In this document: positions 23,942-34,650 of the stretch, piece after piece
Layout: each line of letters starts with the position of its first letter
Position numbering within the stretch: the stretch's first letter is position 1
NCBI GenBank assembly: GCA_023213395.1
Contig: CM041465.1
Span: 68,765,741 to 68,829,740 of the forward strand
Length of the DNA: 64,000 nt
From: Cycas panzhihuaensis
Taxonomy: Eukaryota; Cycadophyta
Reading direction: 5' to 3'
The notes under the pieces: generated by a model
The model's input: only the letters and a program-made list of their open reading frames with translations
The model's database searches: none
What the model was told of the DNA's origin: nothing
Translations under genes and position numbers: made by a program

Positions 23942-26064
23942 TAAATCCCTCATCCAGCATGGAAAATATTACTCATCATCAGTTTATTGATGATAACATC
24001 TTTTTAGGCAAGGCATCCCTAGGGGAAGCTAGAGCATTTAAGATGAGGCTCCAAGCTTATGAGAGGGCCACAAACCAAAGAATTAACCTGGAGAAGAGCT
24101 CTATCTTTTTTATCAATACCCCTGAGAGACTTTAGAGGAGGATTAGCAGGGAGATGGAGATTCCCATCAGACTTCTTCCAACCACTTACCTAGGGATGCC
24201 CCTTTTTGTAGGAAATATGAGTAAGAATTTTTGGAATTCTATTGTGGATAGGATCTAAAGGAAGTTGGCTGGATGGAAAGGATCTCTCCTTAGTCTAGCA
24301 AGTAAAATTCAATTGGTGGTAGCCTCATTGTAGAGTATCCCAGTTTATATGATATCAATCTTCAGGATGCCGAGGAAGGTCATTTCAATCTTAGAAGACA
24401 TCCAGAAGGGATTCATATGGTCTAGAATAGAGGATAAGAATAAGATCCATCTGGTATCCTGGGAGAAGGTTTATAGGCCCAGGTGGGTGGGGGGGCTCAA
24501 TATAAGAAGACTGGGGCCTTTTAATAAGGCTTTGATGGCTAAATTCGACTGGAGACTAGCACATGGCAATGGCACCCTAGGGGTAGCTACTTCTTGAAAG
24601 ATGAGGTAGGGGGTGTTTTTGGTTCCTCCATCTGGAAAGGTCTATTTCATTTGAGGTCCATTTTAATTAATGGTATGAGATGGAAGTTGGGAAATGGAGA
24701 AAGCATCAAGTTTTGGGAGGAAAATATATGTGGAAACTTTAAATTGAAAGATAATCCTTCCATCGGTAACTTGTAGGGTATTTGTGAGGGAACTTTTGGC
24801 CCGTAGGTCAAGGATTAATAGGAGGGACAGGGTAAAGATAGGAAGTGAAGATCTTTTGAGGAATTACAAGGCTAATGGGGGGAAGGTAAATATTTAGATC
24901 CTCAAGAGTGAATTGAACCATTAGTATATCTCTAAAAGACCTATGGCTGATATATTAATCTTGTCTCACTCCCCCTCTAGGTCATACCTTGTGAAGGAGG
25001 GATACTAATCGTCTTGTCTGGAGGAGGGTATGGGCAAGAATGCTTTGCTGGATGGGGTTTAGAAGTTGGGGCTCATCCAAAAGGTGGCAATTTTCTGGTG
25101 GTTATGTCTATAGAATAATTTTTTAACAATTGATAATCTTCATAGACGTGGCTTCATCATGCCGAATAGATGTGTGATGTGCAAGAAGGATGAGAAGTCT
25201 TTAGACCATATCAACATTTATTGCCCCTTCTCCATCAGAATTTGGGATTGTATATGGACCAATCTAAGGTTAGATTGGGTGTCTCCTAGGACCCTATTAG
25301 AGTAATAGATGATGTGGAAATCTCCCTTCAAGAGTAAGACGTTGGGAATGCTATGGAAATTAATCATGTCAGTTGGGGTATGGAATATTTAGAAGGAGCA
25401 TAATAGAAGGATCTTCGAAGGGAAGGAGTTGGATGAGCATAGGCTCTATGAAATAATTCGAGTGGCAACTTTAGAAATGCTTAAACCTTTAGAAGAGGAA
25501 AGGGTTAGAAGGGTGGAAGGAAGCATCATGGAGGGATAGGGGATTAGATGGCCTATAGTTATGGGGGTGAAAAGGAGGAAGTGTTCCTAGAGTCCGCCCA
25601 ACGAGTATTAGGTGAAAATTAATTTTGATGGGGCGTCTAAAGGCAACCCTGGTGAGGCTGGAGGGGGTGGTTTATGTAGATACCATGATGGGACAATAAG
25701 TTGGACCTTTGCAGAATATTATGATCAATAGATAAACCATATTATTGAACTTAAGGCTATGTAAAAAGTTGTAGCAATGGTGGATGAGGATGACCATGAT
25801 AAGGTGATAATAGAAGGAGATTCTCTAAATGTGATTAGGATCTTCAGGGGGGAGACAGAGGTTGATTAGCATAATGTGGATATGGTGAGGGATGCTCAGG
25901 ATATTCTAAGATCTAAGTAGAGTACTCAAATCTAGCACATGTATAGGGAAGGAAATGCTACAGTGGATTGGCTTGCCAATTAGGTGACTTTAAATAAAGG
26001 AAACTGGGTTTGGAAAGAGAACTTCTTAGAGGAGGTCCTGAGTCTAGTTAGATTGGATGTGTGA
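23942..26064 (+). pseudogene. LINE3 ORF2 fragment: RT end, zf-RVT, RNase H
   Basis: It opens with NPSSSMENITHHQF and active-site FIDD at 23983-23994. RT thumb sequence continues with IFFINTPERL and LPTTYLGMPLFVGNMSK. The zf-RVT CVMCKKDEKSLDHINIYC lies near 25170-25225. RNase H begins KINFDGASKGNPGEAGGGG near 25617 with catalytic Asp present, then GDSLNVI and REGNATVDWLAN. I counted about fifteen TAG, three TAA and one TGA stop in the frame followed, a strong TAG excess. Confidence 0.9.
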
Positions 26065-26245
26065 GCTCAGAACAGGAAGAGTTAATGGATGTTAGGGTTG
26101 AGTGTGTTTAATGTCGGTCCAATTATGCTAGGCCATGGGCATGTTATGGCCATCTTGTTCCATAGTCGAAAGGTAATTGTTGTAAAAGGTTTGGGGACCT
26201 ATTAAAGACCATTCTAATTTTTTACCATATCAAAAAAAAAAAAAA
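23942..26245 (+). mobile_element. LINE3: 5'-truncated LINE in element B2
   Basis: This is the same family as LINE1 and LINE2, beginning inside the RT just before its active site and ending with an A run at 26232-26245. Its left edge is in B2 RNase H sequence and its right edge in the middle of B2's right LTR. No target-site duplication joins the two sides. A LINE landing in the LTR, followed by one deletion that took its 5' part and most of B2, would explain this. Confidence 0.92.
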
Positions 26246-26401
26246 TCATTAGTTTTAGGATTTTCCTACCTAATGACATGAACCCAAAATTACATCTAAA
26301 TGTACATAAAGTGAATTTCACTAAGAGACTAATGTTAAAAATATATCCTAAGGTCACTTAATTAATCTACACAAATGACCTTGATATATTAATCGCTTTC
26401 A
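26246..26401 (-). repeat. B2 right (5') LTR, left half missing
   Basis: About 156 bp align with the right half of the B-family LTR, from CATTAG(G/T)TTTAGGATTTTCC to CGCTTTCA. It is followed by the TSD TCCTT. The left half, PBS and leader are absent. Confidence 0.9.
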
Positions 26402-27360
26402 TCCTTATCTTTCTCTCAATTACACCATTTTGTTGAAGAGTATAACATGTTGATAATTACCTTATAATTCCTACTTTATTATAAAACTCTCTAAATTCAT
26501 TAGAAATAAAATATCCTCCATTATTTGAATAGGGGATTTTCAACTTATAACCACTTTGTCTCCCAACTATAGTTCTAAATTTAACAAATTTCAAGGTTGT
26601 TTAGATTTTTCCTTAAGAAAGTACACCTAAACTTTTCTTGTATAATCATTTAACAAAATCATAAAATACCTAGAATTACCAATGGATGGCATCTTCATTA
26701 ATCAGTTAGAGAGAATGCCTAGATTGATGCTTAAAATCTAGAAATTAATCTCTATGTTAGTCTCCATAAATATAACCTTCATACAAATATTTATTTCCAT
26801 TAATGAAAGGAAGTCCTCTTACCATATTATTCTTTCTTAGATTGACAAGACTACCATAATTTATGTGGCCATATCAATGATGCCATAATACACTCTTATT
26901 ATTAATCAAAGAACTAAGTGACTGAACTTAAGGACAAAGAACTAACTTGAATAATCTACCTTCTGCCATTTCACATTTGGCAACCAACATGTGATTTCTT
27001 ACCTTATTTCAAATCTCACATTCACTATTATAAAAAATAACTCTATTTTTGTTCTATTATTTGACCAATAAATAATAAATTCTTCTTTAAATTAGGAATA
27101 AATAATATATTATAAACATTTTTCTTCTCACCTAAATCTACTTGAAGTGTCGCCACTCCTTGTCCTTAGACATCATAAGTGTTGTTGTCTCCAAAGGTTA
27201 TTGTCCTTTTCTTGTCATCTTCCTCAAATTTTAAAAATAAGTTAACATTGTAAGATGCGAGTAAAACATCTAAAATCTATATACCATACACCATTTTTTG
27301 TTTGAGCATTCAAACTAGTATAGGATATATTCTCATTCCTCAATCTCTCTGTGGTTGTAT
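26402..27360 (-). pseudogene. Element A integrase N-terminal half and protease region
   Basis: Just right of B2, the minus strand reads an LQQNGVIERK-like block (usual QQNGVAERKN), then upstream the degraded core with ENGGY-like remains near 26510-26530 and a GAG-pre-integrase region near 26850-26950. It is collinear with copia integrase but with many stops and frame changes. A protease active site could not be placed with confidence. Confidence 0.7.
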
Positions 27361-27370
27361 TTAATGAATT

Positions 27371-28266
27371 ATTCTTTTTACCATAGCACTCATTTAAGTA
27401 GTGCCTATGAATTCCATAATTGTAGTAAGTCGACATAAAACCTTTTCCTCTACATCTTCCTTAAGGTGTAGGAGCTTTGTTATTTCCTCTTCCTCTCCTG
27501 GGGCTTCTTTCATAAGATCTTCCTAAATTTCTAATATTTCTAAAACTTGAATCTCAAAATTTTTTAGTTTAAATTTTTTAAGGATTCTATCTCCTAAATC
27601 TCCTTTTCAAGCATGCCATTGAGGTAAATGTTTATTCCAAATTCTCATTAGAACTTTGCTTTCTTTCCTCTATTATGAGTAACATGGCAAATAATTGATT
27701 AACCATAAGTGTAGACAAGTCTCTAGCCATTTCTATAGTTATTGCAATATTCTCAAACTTCTTAATTTTTGTTACACACCTTAGAATTTTCTCTACGACT
27801 CTTTGTTCTGAGATTTGTTCCCCTAGAGCTTACATTTGACCCATTAGGCCTTAAATCAAGTGATAAAACTACTGATTAATTCAAAATGATGCATTCTAAC
27901 ATTCTCAAAGTTCCTTCTAGTTGTTTATAATATTGCACTTATTGTGCCTTCATAAGTTATGTTTAAAGTATCGTAAGATTGCATACCTATTATTCCATTT
28001 AGAAGATAAAGGTACATTTCTTCTTCTAGATTTACATAAATAAATCCAAGTGCAAAAGTATTCTTCATTTCAAGTTCTACTTTTTATTTTTATTGATCAG
28101 TAGCCAAATGTGCACTAGATAAAGTTGGAGTTAGAAGAGTGAATCCATTTGACACTATGTCCTAAAAACCTATACTAGTTAATGAAATTTGCATTTTTGT
28201 AAGCCATATGAAATAGTTCTTTCCATTGAATTTGGGGCCAACAATGAGTACTTGATATGAAGCCAT
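27371..28266 (-). pseudogene. Element A gag with decayed zinc knuckle
   Basis: ATG at 28266 (minus) opens MASYQVLIVGPKFNGKNYF, the standard copia gag start, followed by LTKMQISLTSIG. Stops appear from about residue 34. The knuckle near 27371-27430 reads YYNYGIHRHYLNEC, with the first two Cys changed to Tyr (TGT to TAT type changes), so metal binding is lost. The start is secure because the conserved block begins at this ATG. Confidence 0.87.
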
Positions 28267-29191
28267 TATAGTGATCAAGTGAACAACTAGGAGTGAAAAA
28301 ATTCACGTTAAATACATATAAGATAGGTAACATAATCACACAGATCTGTCAGTAAGATGATAGTAACCTTGTCCTATATTTTAGGACCTTCTTCTATCTC
28401 CTAGTTCTTTATAGGACTCAAAATGTAAATTAAAATAACTTTCTGAAAAAATGGTACTTTATAATAGCCTATTATAATCTAAATTTTAGTTGCCCTAGGT
28501 GTAAGAAATAGCTAGAGGATAATATAGATACTGCAAAGGAAAATTTTATCTAATTACCATGTAGAGATCTAGTATAAAATCTAAAATCTAGACTAAATTT
28601 TCTCTATAAAAATAGCTCCAAAATATATCAGATCATATACCAAAAAGATAGGCTCTAAGTTTAAATTCTAACAATTTAGATGATTTGGAAAATAAACTTC
28701 TATAACTCAAGATATTAAAGAAAATAAATAGCTACCTTTTTGAAAAATGAACTTAGTTAGTTAGGGTTTAGCACACTTCACTAAAATAGCAATAACTTTC
28801 AAAATAGATCTCTAATTTAATTTCTTTTTTTAAAGAAATTTATGCTTTAATCTATATCAATTTTAAAAAATTAAGGTCATTTGAATATCTATAGTAATAG
28901 TTATGTCCTTTTTAATGTAGGTCATAATTAAGGTTTCTATGGACTAAAATAGCAGCCATTACTAAAATATTGATAACCTTTTGCTCTAATGTATGATAGA
29001 TCTAAAATCGCTTCCAATAGAAAGTAAACACTAAGATACATATATTTAAAGAACTTTTAAGGTTATTCAGGTACCTATAGCTAAAGTTATAGATATTTGA
29101 AATTATAGTAACAGAATTTAGACCCCAAAGATAGTGATAGACAATAGACAAAAATTAAATTCCTTATAATTTTCATAATTTCACTCTAAAA
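28267..29191 (-). other. Element A 5' leader, part adjacent to gag
   Basis: This noncoding leader lies between gag and the B1 insertion; it continues at 36862-37187 beyond B1. No open frame of note. It carries the left B1 target-site copy TAAAA at 29187-29191. Confidence 0.7.
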
Positions 29192-29503
29192 TGAAGGAAG
29201 AATGGATCTAAGAGATCAATCACTCACATGCACACAATGGCAATGGAGAATGAAAAAGAAGATGAAACAAGATATGAGAGCAAGCTTGGAGATGAGAATG
29301 AACAATGACTCCCTCCTTGAGACTTCACCTTTTATTATTGAGGGTGAGCATTAGGTTTAGGATTTTCCCGCCTAATGACATGAACCTGAAATTACATCTA
29401 AATGTACATAAAGTACATTTCATTAAGAAATTAATGCTAATAATATATCCTAAGGTCACATAATTAATCTACACAAATGACCTTGATACATTAACCTCTT
29501 TCA
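29192..29503 (-). repeat. B1 3' LTR
   Basis: It starts TGAAGGAAGAATGG and ends CCTCTTTCA. The next bases ATGCCCCCCTT (29504-29514) are the reverse complement of the polypurine tract AAGGGGGGC, primer for plus-strand synthesis. Confidence 0.95.
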
Positions 29504-30059
29504 ATGCCCCCCTTAATGGTGGAAGTTCATTTTTAGAAAATCTATTCTATGAGGTCTTCATTTGAGCCTCATTATTACATTGAAATTCTAAATGACACTT
29601 TTGCGGGAAAACCCTCATGGGAAATTAAAACCCATGAACTTTCTAAGATCTATAGCCCTTTTTATAAATCAAAATGGCTAAGGTGGCTCTTTAATGTAGC
29701 CTGATAGCCAAACGACTTAAATATGCAACTTAATCTGCTAAGTCTCCATATATTGTTTGGTCATTCCCTATGCCCTTTTGTGTTTTCACATGTTCTGATT
29801 TTCTAAAACAAGTACAACCCTTATCCTTCCGTGCCCACATGGGGTTTTCACAAAGATGATAGAGTAGAGACTTACTCTTATTCTTAAGCGCCCACAAGGG
29901 GTTTTCATGAAGAGAATAGAGTATGATGATCCTGTTGCCATCTTCTTTGATCAATCGAAGATGGAGGCCCTAAGGCTGAGTTGCCTTCGGAACTATTCAA
30001 ACTTCACCCTTTGCAGCGGTTTGGTAAAGATATCGGCCACTTGATCTGCTGTGGGATAG

Positions 30060-31438
30060 TAATTTAATTAAATTGTGCTGTCATGAACAAGTTCCCTAAT
30101 CCTGTGGACTTTCGTACTTATGTATTTGGTACGATCATGAAATATAGGATTTTTCGCCATGCAAATTGCTGATTGATTATCCACATAAAGACTCGTAGGA
30201 CTTGTTTGGGTGATATTCAATATTTTCAATAATTTTCTCAGCCATATCACCTCTTTACTGGTCTCGAGCGAATGTATTCGACGGTGAGTTAAATCTGCAA
30301 CTGTTTTCTGTTGTCTGGATCTCCATGATATTGGTGCTATTCCAAGAAATGTTACATACCCAGATGTAGATCTTCCCGTATCTTTATCTCCTGCAAAGTC
30401 TGAGCATGTGTATGCAGAAAGCTTGAAGTCTGAATTAGGTTCATACAACAGACCATATTTGCTGGTCATCTTAAGGTATCTCAACACTCGCAATGCTGCC
30501 TGCCAATGATTCTGCTTAAAATTTGTCATATAACGAGCAAGAATGCCGACAGAGTGTATAATATATGGCCTTGTATTGGTAGTGTAGATGAGACCACCTA
30601 TAAGTTTCCTGTAGAGTATTGTGTCTGCTTCCGTAATGTCATCTTTAGTTGAGAGTTTGGTGTTAGGATCCATAGGTAACATCACTGGTCGAGCATCTTC
30701 TAACTGAAACTTAGTTAGAAGATCATTGATGTATTTTTCTTGGGAGAGGAAATATTTTCCATTCTTTTAGGTTACTTCAATTACCAAATAATATTTCATC
30801 AAATCGAGGTCAGACAATTCGAACATTTTGCCAAGGTCCTTTTTTAGTTGGCTTATTGTCTGTTCACTATTACCCGTTACTAGCATGTCATCCACAAAGA
30901 TTATGAGATAAGTGACTTTATCCTTATGGCGCTTGATGAACAATGTTGCATCAATATCTTAATAGTCACAAACCTTGTATCCAAGTTGCCTCATCCTTTC
31001 AGACAACTTGGCAAACCAAGCGCGAGGGGCTTATTTAAGGCCATACAAGGACTTTCTGAGCTTGTAAACCTTATGCTCTTGACCTTCGATCTCATATCCT
31101 TCTGGCTGAGCCATATAAATTTCTTCTTCAAGATCTCCATTGAGAAATGTGGTCTTAATATCGAGTTGGTGGATTTTCCAACCCTGTTGAGTAGCCAAGG
31201 CCACAAGAGTTCTGATTGTAGGCCACTTGGTTATAGGTACAAAGACTTCAGTGTAGTCGATGCCTTCCCTTTGTGTAAATCCTTTAGCTACCAACCTCGC
31301 CTTGTGTTTTTCAAGGGTGTCGTCTGATCTATATTTATTTTTGAACACCCATTTATTTTGAACTATCTTTCTGCCAAGTGGTAGATCAACGAGCTCCCAT
31401 GTACCGTTCTTGATAAGAGATTGGTACTCTTCGTTCAT
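30060..31438 (-). pseudogene. B1 reverse transcriptase and RNase H
   Basis: RT starts near 31438 (MNEEYQSLIKNGTWELVD), with RLVAKGFTQREGIDYTEVF, QLDIKTTFLNGDLEEEI and YKLRKSLYGLK, then the active site FVDD at 30887-30898 followed by MLVTGN. RNase H spans about 30685-30068, with YRKLIGGLIYTTNTRP and DFAGDKDTGRSTSGY. In the block ADLTHRRIHSLETSKEVIW the usual TEAEY is missing, apparently through small frame changes. VDNQSAICMAKNPIFHDRTK is kept. Only a few stops interrupt; this is the best preserved RT in the window. Confidence 0.93.
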
Positions 31439-31704
31439 GGCATTTCTCTAAGTCGTATGCTTCTGACTTCTTGGTACGTTAAGGGCTCTTCATTAAGAGT
31501 AAGGTGCAATTCTACTGGTTCAAGCTCAGTATATAATGATTCCTGCATCCTTGCTCTGTGGGCATTTCGAGTGCCAGTTTTGCCCACCTCATCTAGTCAT
31601 ATGTACTTATTGAGCTGGCGGGCTTCTTGAGTTCCTCGAGTTGGGAATGATGTCCTCATTTCCTAAACTTCTTGGTTCTTATCATGTTCGTTAAAATGAT
31701 TATT

Positions 31705-33495
31705 TTATGAGGAGGATGTTGATGTGCCTGAGGAAGATGGTCCTTCTACCACTGTTTTGTCTTTGTCAACTGAAGGTGGAGAGGATGGTTCTTCTATAAT
31801 GGCTTTGCCTTTGTCAACTCTGTTATCTTCAAAAGATGGTGTTGGATGTGCACTCATTTGTTCAGAGTCACAACTTGTATCCTCCAAGGCTCTATTATCA
31901 GCATCCAACATTTGGAGTAATTTATGTCTGTCCCCCCCCCCAAAATTTTGGAATCTGAACATCATACTTAATAACATTATTGTAGCGGCATAAGGGTACT
32001 ATAGAGTCTAATTTAAGTAATTGATCCTCTGTCTCCACAAAAACGACATCTCTAGTAACGATGATTTTTTGTTGTGAAGGTATGAAGACCATATACCCTT
32101 TCTTATCCATAGGGTATCCAATAAAGATGCCTTTAAGTGCCCTTGGCTGGAGTTTATTTCGATTTACATCTAGAATATGGGCATAGCATGTAGAGCCAAA
32201 AATTCTACAGTAATGAACAATAGGGGCTTGTCCTGACCACTTTTCATTAGGTGATTGTACTTCCTTTGATGGGCTAACAACATTGATACAATAAACAATT
32301 GTCCAGATTGCTTCAGGCCATAGATAGGCAGGTACATTTTTATATATTAACATAGCACAAGCCATGTTCATGATTATCCTATTCATGCGCTCGACAACTC
32401 CATTTTGATGTGGGGTACCTGCTAATGTTATTTAATGCTTGATGCCATTGTCTCGAAGGTAGCTTTCAAACTCATGTGAGGTATATTCGCCACCATTATT
32501 AGTTCGAAGACATTTGAGTTGATAACCTAACTCTTTTTCAGTCAGGGCTTTGAATTCCTTAAATATACAGAATGCTTCATCTTTCTTGTGTAGAAAAGCT
32601 ACCCATACTTTTCTAGAAAAATCATCAATGAAAGATATGTAATATAGCTTGCCCTTCAATGAAGGAATGGACATTGGCCCGCACAAATCAGAGTGTACCA
32701 ATTGTAATGGATAGCTTGATTTCCACTGACTTTTGGGAAAGGGTTGTCGATGAGATTTGGCAATGATACAAGCTTCATATTTAAAGGGCTTAGAGGAGAA
32801 CTTTGGAAGGATTGGAAGAGTATTAGAAAGATCTCTAAGTCTATCAATGTGAATATGGCCCATACGAGTATGCCAAAGAGTTTCTGGTGACAACATTAGA
32901 TGGGTCAAGATGGAATTAAATGCAAATTCTTCATCGGCACAAGTGCTTTAGGCATAATGGGCTTTAGAAGACGGAGAGCCATTTAGTCGAAAGAGTTTGC
33001 TAGAGAGATTTCCAGTCAAAACCACTTGATTAGTTGAAGGGTAAATGACCTTAAGAGTCTGGTCATTTACAGTTACACTCAGATCAAATCCACGAGAAAT
33101 AAGTGTGCATAAAGAGAGTAGGTTTTGTTTGAGATTGGGTATGTATAAGACATCAAGCAATGTAAAATCTTCTGAGCCTCAGAGTTTCAGGCAAATGTTG
33201 TAAATTCCTTCAACAAGTTGTTGTGATTTATTAGCCAGGTGAACAACTCCATGAACATTTGAGTCAAATGTTTAATATAGACTACGATTGCATGTCATAT
33301 GTTGAGTTGCTCCTGTGTCCATGATCCACTGTCCATCGATTGAAGCCACACTATTAGCAATTCCAGTAGGGCTTGGCATTGGTAAAGGGAATTCATAAGT
33401 GATATATCCACACCGAGCTTCAAAGTATCTCTTTGGTTGGTCAATGCCATTTGATGCTGAAGATCCCTCAATTCTTTAAATGTGTGCTTGTACAA
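31705..33495 (-). pseudogene. B1 protease and integrase
   Basis: The protease active site WIMDTGATQHM has DTG at 33311-33319. LDVLYIPNLKQNLLSLCTL follows (about 33160-33100). GAG-pre-integrase LWHTRMGHIHIDRLRDL lies near 32880-32830. The core has LVHSDLCGPM (first catalytic Asp) and SFIDDFSRKVWVAFLHKK. Next is LRTNNGGEYTSHEF, where the second catalytic Asp is Asn. The catalytic Glu follows in NGVVERMNR, just left of 32432. The C-terminal GIFIGYPMDKKGY is near 32110. A poly-C stretch at 31931-31940 marks a frame change into an acidic Ser/Glu-rich linker (31705-31977). Confidence 0.93.
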
Positions 33496-33559
33496 AACCT
33501 ACACCACTAAAGGATTCTTCACAAGTTTACAAGTTTCTTCAACATTGTGAGCTCCATGT

Positions 33560-34650
33560 TTTGGTTGGAACTTGGCCAACTTATAAGTGGCAGTTCTACA
33601 ATCTTTTGCTAAGTGTCATTTACGATTGCACAAATCACACACAATGGTTTGATTACCAGTCCCTGAAGAAGTACTGGTTTGGCCAAACTGTCTTGCTCTT
33701 TATTGAGGTGGCCCTTGGCCTTAAAACTGTCGAGGTTGTGATTAAGGGTTTGATTGACCTTGTGGATGATTTCCCATATTTCTTCCTCTTCCTCTTGCTC
33801 GGTTATTTCCTCTACTACGAGAGGGACCTTGATTTTTTGTGTAGCAAACTTCTTCTTCTACCTCAAAGGCTACATCTGGAAGAGAGTCAGAGGCTACAGA
33901 GTTTGTATCAAAGGTCTTGTCAAATTCTATAAACTTCTCGGCAAGTGCTTCGAAGTTGAGTATCTTCAATGTTCCACTAAATTGAAGACTTCCAAGTAAG
34001 TTTTTATAATTGGGGACATGTAAACATGACTAGATCAAAAATGCTTAAGTGATGCATTGGGTCTTAAAGTCTTTGTCAATTGCCTGTTTGATTGGTCGAA
34101 GGAGATTTATTGTCGCATGATCTCGTCCCTTCTGCATTTTTAATTTGTTCATTTTCAAAACAAGATGAACAAATTCTAAATCTGACTTTGTATCAAAGTT
34201 CTTTCTAAGAACTTCTAGGACCTTCGAGGCTGTATCATATTCCTCTTCATTAATCAAGTTGTGCAAGGAGTGATCAATGACCAACAAAATTCCTACACGA
34301 ATCTTTTCATCATCTATCTCCCATTGTAGTTTAGCTGTAGCATCTGTAGGAGTTGTTGGGGTGGATCCACTTGAAGCAGCTGTTGTAGTCATTGATGGTG
34401 TGCTAGGTGTAGGCTGCAAGTGAGCTCTCCAAAGGCCTTCATACTTTGTAGCATTTTTAATTCTAGTGTACCATATATCCCAATATTCTTTGCCTTTCAA
34501 TATGCAGTTAACATTTTGCTTGAATTGAGATGAAATGGTGATGATGAAGAAGTAGAAGAGATGATAGAAGTATGTGTCACTGACACGTGTGGCTAGTACA
34601 CCTAGCGCAGCAGGGATGTAGAAATGATTGTTATGATGAGAAGCAAGCAA
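33560..34650 (-). pseudogene. B1 gag with CCHC knuckle (one stop inside)
   Basis: The frame at 34045-34650 carries the copia gag core: KEYWDIWYTRIKNATKYEGL, a Thr/Ser/Pro-rich insert, then LINEEEYDTASKVLEVLRKN and LVLKMNKLKMQKGRDHATIN. A second frame (33742-33969) continues to an Arg/Gly-rich tract RSRGNNRARGRGRNMG that suits RNA binding. The knuckle near 33640-33600 reads CDLCNRK-stop-HLAKDC, with spacing intact and a TGA where Gly or Trp is expected. Frame breaks separate the parts. The precise start is uncertain. Confidence 0.9.

Larger units (their letters stand above)
22741..26401 (-). mobile_element. Copia element B2, gutted by deletion and LINE3
   Basis: It belongs to the same family as B1. 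A full left LTR, polypurine tract, RNase H end, a LINE fragment and the last half of the right LTR are present. A perfect 5-bp TSD, TCCTT at 22736-22740 and 26402-26406, proves both outer edges belong to one insertion. Compared with B1, about 6 kb (most of pol, all of gag, leader and half the right LTR) is gone, with LINE3 lying at the gap. Confidence 0.93.

Noticed and set aside
30926-31327. 133-residue plus-strand frame
   Set aside because: It lies antisense to the clear B1 reverse transcriptase on the minus strand and has no motif of its own.
33480-33999. Plus-strand frames of 150 and 81 residues
   Set aside because: They are antisense shadows of B1 gag and its Arg/Gly-rich tract.
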